A stretch of DNA of 64,000 nt from Methanorbis furvi (GCF_032714615.1 NZ_JAWDKA010000004.1:124001-188000), one strand, 5' to 3'. Numbered from the stretch's first letter, positions 1 through 7,395 are shown. The notes: generated from the letters alone by a model not told the origin. Numbers and translations are program-made.

Positions 1-103
1 CAATGCCGGTCCTGACAAAGATGCGGGTGTCTCTAAGCCAGAGGAAGGAGACGACGATCGCACCGAAGGCGACGATGTAGGTTATCGGATCAACGAAGGG
101 CAT
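1..103 (-). CDS. N-terminus of a small membrane protein (cut by window edge)
   Basis: The minus strand is open from an ATG at 103 to the window edge, giving 34 residues that begin MPFVDPITYIVAFG. A hydrophobic stretch of about 16 residues (YIVAFGAIVVSFLWL) is followed by Arg/Asp-rich residues, which fits one membrane segment with a charged loop. No Shine-Dalgarno is visible; an AT-rich stretch just upstream (about 108-118) could be a TATA element of a leaderless gene. The family cannot be recognised from this fragment. It is divergent from the Bro-N gene at 216. Confidence 0.45.
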   Translation of the reverse strand, partial: MPFVDPITYIVAFGAIVVSFLWLRDTRIFVRTGI

Positions 104-215
104 AAATGATAATTATTTGGTGCGAGTTGTCTTAATGCTGGGGGTTTGTGCGGGATGTTTTATGTGGTTGTGTTTCCTATATTCTGGATAATGAGTTCCG
201 GAGTTCTGATCTGAA

Positions 216-1076
216 ATGAGGCCTGGCTCTTCTATTAAGTTGTTTCAGGAGAAGACGATCCGGTCAACATGGAATGAGGAGGAGGAACTCTGGTATTTTT
301 CGCTGGTGGATATTGTCGAGGTGCTGACGGATTCGGTAAACCCGCGAGATTATCTGAAAAAACTTCGCCGACGCGATCCTGAACTTGACGGCTACCTGGG
401 GACAAATTGTCCCCCTGTAGCTATGGTCACCGAGAGCGGGAAGATGCGAAAAGTTCTTGCGGGAAATGCCCGGCATATTTTCCGTCTGGTTCAGTCGATT
501 CCTTCGCCGAAAGCTGAGCCGCTGAAGCTCTGGCTGGCACAGGTCGGGTATGAGCGGCTGCAGGAGATTGAAAATCCTGAACTTGCTCAGGAACGGATGA
601 AGGTTCTGTATGAGGAGAAGGGTTATCCAAAAGATTGGATTGATAAGCGTCTTCGAGGAATGGCGATACGTCAGAATCTTACTGATGAGTGGCAGGAGAG
701 AGGTATTTCGTCGGACAGGGAGTTTGCAATTCTCACGGCGGAAATTTCAAAGGCAACGTTTGGAATGACGCCTGCAGAGTACAGAACATTGAAGGGGATT
801 GCGAAAAAGAATGAGAATCTTCGGGATCATATGACGGATCTGGAGTTGATTTTTACGATGCTTGGCGAGCGGGTGACGACGGAGATTTCGCAAAAGGAGC
901 AGCCGGAGAGTTTTCCGAAGAGTCGCGAGGTTGCACGCCGCGGCGGAAGGGTTGCGGGTGTTGCCAGGACGGAGACGGAACGGGAGCTTGGGCACAGTGT
1001 TGCGACATCGGATAATTTTCTTGATGAGAGTGATTCCAGTAAGAGACGAAGAGTTGCTTCTGGTAAGAGGGACTGA
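216..1076 (+). CDS. Bro-N domain protein (DinD/antirepressor-like)
   Basis: A 286-residue protein whose first ~110 residues have the pattern of the Bro-N domain of phage antirepressors and of E. coli DinD: an early W(Y/F)SLVDIVEVLT stretch, then DYLKKLRRRD and a central RHIFRLVQSIPSPKAEP. The rest is helical and charged, with the DinD-like phrase GISSDREFAILTAEI, and ends in a basic Ser/Arg-rich tail. Bro-N domains bind DNA in phages; DinD-type proteins are linked to the DNA-damage response. The role here is inferred only. A TATA-like CCTATATTC lies about 35 bases upstream, so the transcript is probably leaderless or nearly so. It is a single gene, not in an operon. Confidence 0.7.
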   Translation: MRPGSSIKLFQEKTIRSTWNEEEELWYFSLVDIVEVLTDSVNPRDYLKKLRRRDPELDGYLGTNCPPVAMVTESGKMRKVLAGNARHIFRLVQSIPSPKAEPLKLWLAQVGYERLQEIENPELAQERMKVLYEEKGYPKDWIDKRLRGMAIRQNLTDEWQERGISSDREFAILTAEISKATFGMTPAEYRTLKGIAKKNENLRDHMTDLELIFTMLGERVTTEISQKEQPESFPKSREVARRGGRVAGVARTETERELGHSVATSDNFLDESDSSKRRRVASGKRD

Positions 1077-1124
1077 TTTGTCTCTACCCGATCTTTTATC
1101 GTCTGCGTTCGCGTAGAGTTTGCT

Positions 1125-2102
1125 ATGCAGCAGAAGGATGAGGTAAACGAAGCATTCAGGGAAATTTATTTTGCCGGCGGATGCTTCTGGGGTGTTGAGG
1201 AGCTGATGCGTTCAGTCCAAGGAGTTGTTGATGCAGTATCCGGATATGCGAACGGCAGAAGCGGCCCTGCTCCATCGTATGAGGAGGTGTGTTCAGGGAG
1301 AACAGGGTTTTCCGAGACGGTGAGGGTTGTCTATGATCCGGCCCGAGTAAGCCTATCAGGATTAGTGTTTTTGTTTTTCCGGGCGATTGATCCGACAGAT
1401 TCAGGGGGTCAGGGAAATGACCGGGGAACACAGTACCGCTCAGGTATCTATTATACTGATGAGGAGTCGGCAGTTGTTGTCAGGCGTGCGGCAGATGTTG
1501 AGCGGCGGAGGCATTCTGCGTTTTATGTGGAGATTTTGCCGTTGCTGAATTTTTATCCGGCAGAAGAGTTTCATCAGCGGTATCTGGAGAAGCACCAGGG
1601 CGGATACTGTCATATTCCAAGAGAGTTGTTTTCCTATGCCGGATCGATGCGGGTGGATCCGGAGCTGTACCCGCGGCCAAGTGATGCGGAGATTTCGCGT
1701 CGGCTTTCGTCTCAGGAGTTTTCCGTGACCCAGGAAGGGGCAACTGATCTGCCGCATTCGCATCCGCTGACGACTGAGGTGCGGCGGGGATTGTATGTGG
1801 ACGCGGTTACCGGCGAGCCGTTGTTTTCCTCAAGAGATAAGTATCAGAGTTCCTGCGGGTGGCCGGCGTTTTCAGAGCCGGTTGATGGAAACACGATGGT
1901 GTTTTCCGAGGACCGGTCGCATGGGATGCGCCGGACTGAGGTGCGGAGCAGGGCAGGAGATTCACATCTGGGACATGTGTTTGGGGGTGATGAGGAATCT
2001 CCTTCAGGAGTGAGGTTTTGCATAAACGGCTCGTCATTGAGATTTGTGCCGTATGAGAAGATGGAGGAGGAGGGGTATGGGGAGCTGATGGATCTGGTTT
2101 GA
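1125..2102 (+). CDS. msrAB: peptide methionine sulfoxide reductase MsrA-MsrB fusion
   Basis: A 325-residue fusion. Residues ~12-175 are MsrA, with the catalytic GCFWG motif (Cys20), and reduce methionine-S-sulfoxide. Residues ~185-320 are MsrB, with SCGWPAF and the catalytic-Cys motif RFCINGSSLRF (Cys299), and reduce the R-epimer. Fused MsrA-MsrB proteins are well known in bacteria and some archaea and repair oxidised proteins, probably in the cytoplasm because no signal peptide is visible. The two CxxC pairs that bind structural zinc in many MsrB proteins are absent: the first position reads DAVTGE and the second is also replaced, so this is the zinc-free type. A TTTTATCG element at about 1091 could drive a leaderless transcript. 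The gene stands alone and is followed by a hairpin. Confidence 0.93.
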   Translation: MQQKDEVNEAFREIYFAGGCFWGVEELMRSVQGVVDAVSGYANGRSGPAPSYEEVCSGRTGFSETVRVVYDPARVSLSGLVFLFFRAIDPTDSGGQGNDRGTQYRSGIYYTDEESAVVVRRAADVERRRHSAFYVEILPLLNFYPAEEFHQRYLEKHQGGYCHIPRELFSYAGSMRVDPELYPRPSDAEISRRLSSQEFSVTQEGATDLPHSHPLTTEVRRGLYVDAVTGEPLFSSRDKYQSSCGWPAFSEPVDGNTMVFSEDRSHGMRRTEVRSRAGDSHLGHVFGGDEESPSGVRFCINGSSLRFVPYEKMEEEGYGELMDLV

Positions 2103-2160
2103 AAAAATGTGTTTTGTTGGGTTGTGATATCACGAAAAGAGATCTTGCGAAAAATAGTTC

Positions 2161-2186
2161 CGGGAGTTGTTTACTCCCGATTTTCA
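2161..2186 (+). terminator. hairpin after msrAB
   Basis: CGGGAGT, a five-base loop and ACTCCCG form a perfect 7-bp stem, followed by ATTTTCATT. It lies about 60 bases after the msrAB stop and just before the 3' end of the small gene on the other strand. The T-run is weak, so a terminator role is tentative. Confidence 0.45.
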
Positions 2187-2210
2187 TTGGCGTTCTGTCG
2201 ATTGGATGTT

Positions 2211-2360
2211 TTAGTCCTTATCTTCCCCAGCAGTCGCCCGATGTGTCCGGTCAAGCCATCGATCGTTCCATGCGTAAATAGGGCCGGCGAGAATGAGGAC
2301 GGCGCCGGTAATGCCCTGTGCAGCAATGCCGATAATGAGGATAGTGGTAATAGTGTCCAT
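2211..2360 (-). CDS. small single-span membrane protein (49 aa)
   Basis: Starts MDTITTILIIGIAAQGITG and ends in a charged tail (WNDRWLDRTHRATAGEDKD). Residues ~4-30 form one clear transmembrane helix. A good ribosome binding site, AAAAAGGAGAAACATC, sits directly before the ATG at 2360, which is the main reason to believe the gene. It is convergent with msrAB and lies downstream of the 171-aa gene, with the large hairpin at 2412-2498 between them. No family is recognised. Small membrane proteins of this kind often bind a larger membrane partner, but no partner can be named here. Confidence 0.6.
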   Translation of the reverse strand: MDTITTILIIGIAAQGITGAVLILAGPIYAWNDRWLDRTHRATAGEDKD

Positions 2361-2411
2361 GATGTTTCTCCTTTTTAGTATTTTTCAAATATTTCCAATC
2401 AACGTGGTCAC

Positions 2412-2498
2412 CGAGTCCCGAAGGGACTCGAGATGCCGAGCCGGTTTAATCCTGTGGGGGTTTACCGCCTGCGGCGGTAAACCCCCCACATTAGGATT
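2412..2498 (-). terminator. two strong hairpins between minus-strand genes
   Basis: The larger hairpin pairs 2448-2469 with 2473-2498: GTGGGGGTTTACCGCC against GGCGGTAAACCCCC(C)AC around a TGC loop, extended by AATCCT/AGGATT after a short bulge. The smaller, 2412-2430, is CGAGTCCC-GAA-GGGACTCG. Together they begin 13 bases after the stop of the gene at 2511-3026. Long GC stems without a poly-T tail are not typical archaeal terminators, so this may instead be a transcript-end stabiliser, a processing site or a repeat element. Confidence 0.5.
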
Positions 2499-2510
2499 GA
2501 AGCGGGGCGG

Positions 2511-3026
2511 TCAGTTGAGGTTTTGGATGTTGTCCGCCCACTCCTCAACCTTAGCGAGAATCGCATCACTCTCGTAAGAACTGATCTTCAGATCCTTTCT
2601 GGTGAAGCTGAGGAAGTAGATCTCGCCGGTCGGATCATGAATCTTGAGACGAACGTTCCAGGAATCCTTAGTGTTGTCGCGGTCAGCGACAGCGTTCTCA
2701 TCAAAGGCAGCGGTGAGAGTGTCGTCTGCAAGAATGTGGGCAACAACCGCATCGTAAACAGCACGAGTCGGAGCATCAATAACAATACTGCCGATTACCT
2801 CGCCGAGGGGAGAGAGGTAAGCAATAGTTGCCTTGTAGTATTCGTTCGCAACACTGACACCGTCGATAGTCTCACCGGCGGTCTGGTAGGCAGTTGCGCC
2901 GAGCGGATTATCGACTGCCTTCAGCGCAGCAATGTTTGCATCAAATGCAGCAGCAGTGGTGATCGGTACAGTAAAGCTGCGTCTTGCAGCCTTCACAATA
3001 GAGGTCGGGGTGAAATCGAGTGGCAT
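2511..3026 (-). CDS. uncharacterised 171-aa protein
   Basis: An acidic soluble protein with many small residues: MPLDFTPTSIVKAARRSFTV at the start, then Ala/Asp-rich segments and a C-terminal part (DPTGEIYFLSFTRKDLKISS) that looks like beta strands followed by a helix (LAKVEEWADNIQ). No cysteine, signal peptide or known motif was seen. It is monocistronic: the upstream region (3027-3140) holds an AT-rich box near 3105 (TTTATTATTTT, minus strand) about 80 bases before the ATG, and downstream there are two strong hairpins. Codon use resembles the host genes. Function unknown. Confidence 0.6.
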   Translation of the reverse strand: MPLDFTPTSIVKAARRSFTVPITTAAAFDANIAALKAVDNPLGATAYQTAGETIDGVSVANEYYKATIAYLSPLGEVIGSIVIDAPTRAVYDAVVAHILADDTLTAAFDENAVADRDNTKDSWNVRLKIHDPTGEIYFLSFTRKDLKISSYESDAILAKVEEWADNIQNLN

Positions 3027-3141
3027 ATTCTATCGTATCCATGAGAATGCGGGCGTATTCGTAATCGTGCCGCATCACTCAGATAACTATAGACAATGAA
3101 AAATAATAAAGCTAAATTTTGTCTTAGCTTCTAATTTGGAA

Positions 3142-3348
3142 TCAAAACATCCGAAGTTTTCGCCTCACCTCCTCAGGAACATCCGCCACATAGGGTCGTG
3201 CAATCCGGTGGTTTCGCAGAGCAGAAACAACCGAAGTTTTGCCGCATCCAAGTCTCTCTGCAATCTCTCTGACGGTGAGTTTCTCCTCAACAACCAATCC
3301 AAGAAGCCTCTCACGACTGGCAAGATCAGGATACAGATACCATCTCAC
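3142..3348 (-). CDS. small helix-turn-helix protein
   Basis: A 68-residue protein. Residues ~18-50 (LVVEEKLTVREIAERLGCGK, then TSVVSALRNHRI) form a classic helix-turn-helix of the kind found in resolvases and Trp-repressor-like proteins. Both ends are short and charged. It is the last gene of a five-gene minus-strand run (5077 to 3142) in which every junction overlaps by 4-8 bases; its ATG overlaps the stop of the preceding gene. It is probably a DNA-binding protein, either a regulator of the run or a partner of the HNH protein. The target is unknown. Confidence 0.6.
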   Translation of the reverse strand: MRWYLYPDLASRERLLGLVVEEKLTVREIAERLGCGKTSVVSALRNHRIARPYVADVPEEVRRKLRMF

Positions 3349-3848
3349 GGAGTCTCCCCCAGAGGAACAATCATCGGCAGCTGCGGCTTTTTCACGACAC
3401 TGATATACGCAGGAATCTCACTTTCAGCAAGGACCTGCCGAAGATCCCCGAGATTCACCTGTTCAAACGCAATGACCCGGTCCGGAGATGCCGCTTTCGC
3501 AAGTTCGTAGAGATGTTTTCGTCCGAGAATCTTCTCTGCGTCGCAGGATCTGATGAAGACGATTTTTTCAAACACTTCCGGAAGATTTCGCCTGAGTTTG
3601 CCGATGTCAACCATGCGGGTGAGCGTATACGGGGTTTCGATGGTGTAGTGAACAGAGGTCAGGCCTTCGATGCAGATCCGATCGATTACTGCTGCATGCT
3701 GCTCCTCAAACCTTTCGGCAAGCTGCCGGAACACCTCGGCAAACTCTGCCGCCCAGATTGCATTTTCAAAAGGATCGCATGGCTCAGGATAAAAGATTCC
3801 GATCTTTTCGGCGAAAAGAATACCAGGATTGATGGGAACTTTTGTCAT
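3345..3848 (-). CDS. uncharacterised 167-aa protein of the overlapping operon
   Basis: A soluble alpha/beta-looking protein beginning MTKVPINPGILFAEKIGIFY. The middle contains EVFRQLAERFEEQHAAVIDR, and the C-terminal half has strand-like stretches such as FEKIVFIRSCDAEKIL and IPAYISVVKKPQLPMIVPL. No catalytic motif is recognised. Start and stop overlap both neighbours by ATGA-type junctions, so it is almost certainly translated with them. Such tight packing and unknown content are typical of viral or mobile-element operons. Confidence 0.55.
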   Translation of the reverse strand: MTKVPINPGILFAEKIGIFYPEPCDPFENAIWAAEFAEVFRQLAERFEEQHAAVIDRICIEGLTSVHYTIETPYTLTRMVDIGKLRRNLPEVFEKIVFIRSCDAEKILGRKHLYELAKAASPDRVIAFEQVNLGDLRQVLAESEIPAYISVVKKPQLPMIVPLGETP

Positions 3849-4102
3849 ACTCCATCCCTCAGGCTGATGTTTTCTGCGGTGCGTTCAGCGATGATCTGTC
3901 GTACCTGTTTTTTTCGGATCAGATATTCGGTGATTGCAGTACGTTCCTCAGCTCCGGTGCGAAGCGTCGGGCCGCCGCAGTTCGGACAAAGGAGAATCGG
4001 AGGATGGTCGGGGGACGGACCATCCGTCCAGTCAGAGAACTCAAATGCGGTGCCGCAGAGCGGACAGCAGTAGCCGGTGAGATGATAGGTCCGCTCAGTC
4101 AT
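3845..4102 (-). CDS. zinc-ribbon protein
   Basis: An 85-residue protein with two CxxC pairs, CCPLCG near residue 12 and CPNCGG near residue 40, which together would hold one zinc ion. The N-terminal TYHLTGYCCPLCGTAFEFSD is typical of a zinc ribbon. The C-terminus (ITEYLIRKKQVRQIIAERT) is a basic helix. It probably binds nucleic acid or a protein partner. It overlaps the HNH gene upstream by 8 bases and the 167-aa gene downstream by 4 bases. Confidence 0.6.
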   Translation of the reverse strand: MTERTYHLTGYCCPLCGTAFEFSDWTDGPSPDHPPILLCPNCGGPTLRTGAEERTAITEYLIRKKQVRQIIAERTAENISLRDGV

Positions 4103-4613
4103 CGGTCTCCACCTCGGTGTAGGTTACCCAGCGGATGATGCGGGAGACGGAATGACGGGAGATGCCGAACTGAACCGCGAGTCGTTCCTGAGTTACCCCG
4201 CCTGCGGCATAGAGCTTGCGAATGGTTCGGACGGTTTCAGGACTGAGGGCGGTGGGTTTGGCACGTTCGTTCTGGAGATGGGTGACGAGCCTGAGGTTCT
4301 GGATTCTACAGTCGGTTTTGTTGTGGTTGATGTGATCGATTTCAAGGGAGGCATCTACCGGAAGACCGAATCTGATGTTTGCAACTACCCAGATTGCCCG
4401 ATGTTTGAGAATATCGGTTCGGACGCCTTTGTGCAAAACTGATGTTGTGAGGTAGCCGTTGGACTGTTTGCGGAAGGGGACTGGACCACCTGTTCTGCGT
4501 GAGTAGATTTCTCCTGCGGAGAGATCGAAGATCCACTGGCCGCTGGTGTATTTTTCGCAGGCAAGGTAGTCGCCCAGATGGATGCCGGGAACCGGCTGGT
4601 GGACGAGTGTCAT
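4095..4613 (-). CDS. HNH endonuclease with C-terminal helix-turn-helix
   Basis: A 172-residue protein. Residues ~90-120 carry the HNH pattern EIDHINHNKTDCRIQNLRLV (catalytic His in DH, Asn in the middle, NLR at the end). An N-terminal strand-rich part (GEIYSRRTGGPVPFRKQSNG) resembles the region preceding HNH in phage homing endonucleases. The C-terminal third, with GGVTQERLAVQFGISRHSVS, is a helix-turn-helix of the NUMOD/resolvase kind. It probably cuts double-stranded DNA at a specific site. It is the second gene of the five-gene overlapping run and marks that run as mobile or viral in origin. Confidence 0.75.
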   Translation of the reverse strand: MTLVHQPVPGIHLGDYLACEKYTSGQWIFDLSAGEIYSRRTGGPVPFRKQSNGYLTTSVLHKGVRTDILKHRAIWVVANIRFGLPVDASLEIDHINHNKTDCRIQNLRLVTHLQNERAKPTALSPETVRTIRKLYAAGGVTQERLAVQFGISRHSVSRIIRWVTYTEVETDD

Positions 4614-5077
4614 GGAGCGTCCTCCGCAAGATACTGTTCTTTGAGGGTTTCTGTCCGGTGTTGAATGATCTCGGGCATATGGATCTCTTCAAAGATGCGG
4701 GCGAGGGTTTCCATTTCTTCAGATGGCGGGATCATGCCGCAGCGTTCAAGCATGCCGCGTTCGAGGTCTTTTCTGAGGAGACGATATGCAGGCCTGCTTC
4801 CACGCATGGCGATTGCAGGGAAGGCAAGTTCATGGAGCAGATCGAAGTAGGTTTCGCGGATTTTCTCCCGAACTGCTGCTGCGTCATGAAGGTTTCCGAG
4901 CCAGTTTTCCATGAGGGGACCGGGTGTTCTGGTTTTGTCGGTGTGTTTTCCGTAGAGGAAGACGCGGGTGCATGCGGTGAGGAAGTCGGTTCTTGATTCA
5001 AAGGGGGTTTGTTCGAGTTTTTTGTCGAGAAGCTGTACTTCGTTTTCGCTTACGGCGATATAGGTAGTAATTCTCAT
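4610..5077 (-). CDS. RHH-like DNA-binding protein, first gene of the overlapping operon
   Basis: A 155-residue protein. The first ~45 residues (ITTYIAVSENEVQLLDKKLE, then TPFESRTDFLTACTRVFL) have the strand-helix-helix layout of ribbon-helix-helix repressors. The rest is helical with many Glu and Arg. It is the promoter-proximal gene of the run; upstream lie a terminator-like hairpin and the mirrored heptamer clusters, which makes autoregulation through those repeats plausible but unproven. Its stop overlaps the HNH start by four bases. No family name can be assigned with certainty. Confidence 0.5.
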   Translation of the reverse strand: MRITTYIAVSENEVQLLDKKLEQTPFESRTDFLTACTRVFLYGKHTDKTRTPGPLMENWLGNLHDAAAVREKIRETYFDLLHELAFPAIAMRGSRPAYRLLRKDLERGMLERCGMIPPSEEMETLARIFEEIHMPEIIQHRTETLKEQYLAEDAP

Positions 5078-5105
5078 GATCGTTTTGATGGGGGATCTGC
5101 TGACA

Positions 5106-5344
5106 TCAGATGTCAGATGTCAGATATCAGATATCAGATGTCAGGCAGATCTTTTTCGTCAGAGGGGTCTGACGTTTTTTTATTTTTCGTGTGTGTTTTC
5201 CGAGACAGATGAGTTATATATATACTATCAAGGACAAAGAGTACCTATGAACATGCAGTAATGCAGTTGTTCGTTCTATTTTGAACAATGCAGGAATTTT
5301 TGTGATGCAGGGGTGATATCTGACATCTGATATCTGATATCTGT
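5106..5344. promoter_or_regulatory. mirrored heptamer clusters around a TATA box
   Basis: Five head-to-tail copies of TCAGATG/TCAGATA occupy 5106-5140. Four copies of the reverse complement (TATCTGA/CATCTGA) occupy 5317-5344. The midpoint of the two clusters, about 5225, falls on the AT-rich box TTATATATATACT (about 5214-5226), the only good TATA-like element in the ~490-base gap 5078-5569. The layout suggests an operator region or an iteron-like site. No gene is seen in the rest of this gap; a 63-codon frame at 5364-5555 has no convincing features. Confidence 0.55.
5157..5181 (+). terminator. hairpin with T-run inside the heptamer region
   Basis: CGTCAGA-GGGG-TCTGACG is a perfect 7-bp stem followed by seven T. 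On the plus strand it has intrinsic-terminator form. On the minus strand it would sit in the leader of the five-gene operon, where it could serve as an operator or attenuator. Confidence 0.45.
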
Positions 5345-5569
5345 TGTCAGGTACTGTAGTGGGATGAGTTACTGCCGGTACGACGACGACGAGAAAGGAG
5401 TTTGGAAAAGAGCTGAGTTTTGGCGAATGGTACAGGGACGCGGTCTGCGATCCTGGTTCTCCGGTGAGGGAGAGTTTGCTTTTGTGTGTCGGTTCATGAT
5501 TTTTGTCTCAGGTCAGGCATGTCTGGTGCCTGCCCGATTTTTTTGTTGGGTGTGAGAATATTTATGTGT

Positions 5570-6145
5570 TCATTTTGTCTTAGTATTTTGTGAGTGAGCT
5601 GTTGCCCATGCAGGTTTCGGGCGGTATTTTTCCGATTCGGCCAGTTCTTCTAACTCGTCATCGAAACCAATTATCTGTATTTTTGCGGGATGCGTGAGTT
5701 TGTAGTCAGGACACCATGTCTGCTCTCCCTTCCACATGAGATATCTCAGCCCGCACTCGGTCAGATATGTGTATAAGGCGTCTCTGTCATCGCTTATTTC
5801 CGGAGGCAGTTTATTTTTGAGTGCCGCTAACTTCTCTTCATTTGCTTGTATTTTCTCTTCAGTGTAGGGAACGTACTCTTTTCTTTGGTAGGTTTCCACT
5901 GTTGCCAAAAATGAGATGATGTCGCCTCGTTTTAACTCCAATTCTTGAAATCCTTTGGTGAGATTGAACGAGAGTTTTTCTTTGATGGAATTTCCGTTTT
6001 CATCGGTGATGTTGATAAGCATGACGACGTCTTTGATATACCGGGTATTTTTCATTTTTATGGTATACCACCCGAATCGGGAGAAGGTTCCAATGAATGT
6101 GCATCGTTTCCCAACGAGCTCACGTAAGTTTGTTGGTTCTGCCAT
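5570..6145 (-). CDS. uncharacterised 191-aa protein (possible OB-fold N-terminus)
   Basis: Begins MAEPTNLRELVGKRCTFIGT; the first ~95 residues alternate strands and turns (GWYTIKMKN, VVMLINITDENGN, GDIISFLATVETY), as in an OB-fold or similar nucleic-acid-binding barrel. A helical linker rich in Glu/Lys follows, and then a region with WKGEQTWCPDYKL. No catalytic motif was found. It is monocistronic on the minus strand and flanked by the heptamer region and the foldback repeat, that is, inside mobile-looking DNA. Function unknown. Confidence 0.55.
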   Translation of the reverse strand: MAEPTNLRELVGKRCTFIGTFSRFGWYTIKMKNTRYIKDVVMLINITDENGNSIKEKLSFNLTKGFQELELKRGDIISFLATVETYQRKEYVPYTEEKIQANEEKLAALKNKLPPEISDDRDALYTYLTECGLRYLMWKGEQTWCPDYKLTHPAKIQIIGFDDELEELAESEKYRPKPAWATAHSQNTKTK

Positions 6146-6263
6146 GTCAGTAACTTATCATTCAGGGGTTATGTAATTTCGGTTCGTCAGGGGTTTTTGG
6201 TTGGGGAAAAGACAGAACATCACGAAAATGCGAGAACGCGATGTAATTTCGTTATTTTTTTAG

Positions 6264-6783
6264 TAGGAGTTACGCGGTGTACTGTTGAGTGGTGAGGTGT
6301 CGCCTCGTGAGAAAAAAACAGCCACGGATTCACACGGATTCCAAATTTGCCAATCGTCATTATCTTGCATTCGGTCGGGACTCCGGCTAATCGCCTCCGT
6401 CCTTTTCGACCTCACTGGATAATGACTGGCAAATTTTTTTGGTTTTTTGTTGAATGGCACATGTGGATTTGTTTGGAAAAAATCAATTACAGAATTGCAC
6501 AGATTGCATTTTCAGAAAAAAATCTGAGTGGGTACGATGCGAAAAACCATAATCACCACTCCAACAAAAAACCGAAAAATTTGCCAGCTGTTATCCAGTG
6601 AGGTCGAAAAGGACGCAGGCGATTAGCCGGAGTCCCGACCGAACGCAAGATAACAGCGATTGGCAAATTAAATATCTGTGTGAATCCGTGGCGGTTTTTT
6701 CTCACGAGACCACGCTCATCAGTTACTCGATCAACATTTTTCAGAAAAGAACGGATAAATTTTCCTTGACATCACACCGCGTG
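6264..6783. mobile_element. long inverted-repeat (foldback) element with IS-like left end
   Basis: The left end TAGGAGTTACGCGGTGT matches the terminal repeat of the insertion sequence at 61483-62585. The first ~90 bases also match the element at 37857. Inside, an arm of about 150 bases (about 6303-6456) is repeated in inverted orientation at about 6556-6715, including shared GGTCGGGACTCCGGCTAATC and CACTGGATAA segments, around a loop of about 100 AT-rich bases. The right end keeps only ACACCGCGT (6773-6781) and then diverges, so this end is damaged or the boundary is uncertain. No coding sequence is seen. The rest of the gap 6146-6839 is AT-rich and has no gene. Confidence 0.7.
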
Positions 6784-6839
6784 GTTGAGGAAGTTGTTTT
6801 GTATGTATTTTACGCAGATAACATGACTGGCTTCTACGA

Positions 6840-7112
6840 TCAATATTTTTTGTGAATGTCGCCGATTGTTCCAAACGATACGATATTTACTTCCTTTTTT
6901 TCCTTGTCGATCTCATAAATTGCCGAGTAGGATCGCCCGATATGTATCCGGTATCGATTCTGGTATCCTTTCAGTTTTTCTTTATCTCCGCCACTGCCTG
7001 GATACGGATTGATTGCAAGAAGACCGAGAGCTGCAGAACATTGTAGATATTCATCGTCGGAAAGATCGTTTAGTGCTTTATCTGCTTTTGGATGAAGAAA
7101 TAACTCAAACAT
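6840..7112 (-). CDS. RelE/ParE-superfamily toxin
   Basis: A 90-residue protein typical of the RelE/ParE fold: MFELFLHPKADKALNDL at the start, a central helix pair, then strands with LKGYQNRYRIHIGRSYSAIY and a final EVNIVSFGTIGDIHKKY. RelE-type members cleave mRNA on the ribosome and ParE-type members poison gyrase; which applies cannot be told here. Conserved basic residues (Lys, Arg of NRYRIHIGR) are present, so it looks active. It overlaps the end of the antitoxin gene by 8 bases, the usual arrangement. Confidence 0.85.
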   Translation of the reverse strand: MFELFLHPKADKALNDLSDDEYLQCSAALGLLAINPYPGSGGDKEKLKGYQNRYRIHIGRSYSAIYEIDKEKKEVNIVSFGTIGDIHKKY

Positions 7113-7395
7113 TTCCCTTGCCTTTTGCTGCGGCCCGGTGTTTCATGCTCTCTTCCAAACTGATCCGGCATTCAGGATGTTCCTTCATCTCATGGGAGCG
7201 GCGATCAAGTTCTTCCTTGGAAATATCATCAATACACGGGATCGCGGTACGGCGTTTCTTCTCCTCAAGTGCAGTTATGGAAGCGGCAACTACATCTCCA
7301 TACGTCTCATTTCCTTCGCGGAGTGCGACGATTCGCCGGTGGACATCAGCGGAGACGGTGACGGATTTTTTTTCTCTGTTCTCAATCGCCTGCAT
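7105..7395 (-). CDS. antitoxin of the RelE/ParE-like pair
   Basis: A small charged protein whose N-terminal part (KKSVTVSADVHRRIVALREG, then YGDVVAASITALEE) has the strand-helix-helix layout of ribbon-helix-helix antitoxins. The C-terminal half (KEELDRRSHEMKEHPECRIS, then LEESMKHR) would be the disordered toxin-binding tail. The ATG at 7395 was preferred because the ribbon strand follows it closely; upstream in-frame ATGs at 7416 and 7419 are possible. The gene precedes and overlaps the toxin, as expected for co-translation. It probably represses its own promoter in the gap 7396-7647, where no other gene is seen. Confidence 0.75.
   Translation of the reverse strand: MQAIENREKKSVTVSADVHRRIVALREGNETYGDVVAASITALEEKKRRTAIPCIDDISKEELDRRSHEMKEHPECRISLEESMKHRAAAKGKGNV

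Noticed and set aside
5106-5344. A possible CRISPR-like array
   Set aside because: The units are only 7 bases long with no spacers, and they occur in two inverted clusters; this is not a CRISPR.
5364-5555. A 63-residue frame on the plus strand
   Set aside because: It has poor start signals, an odd composition and no motif, and lies next to the heptamer cluster.
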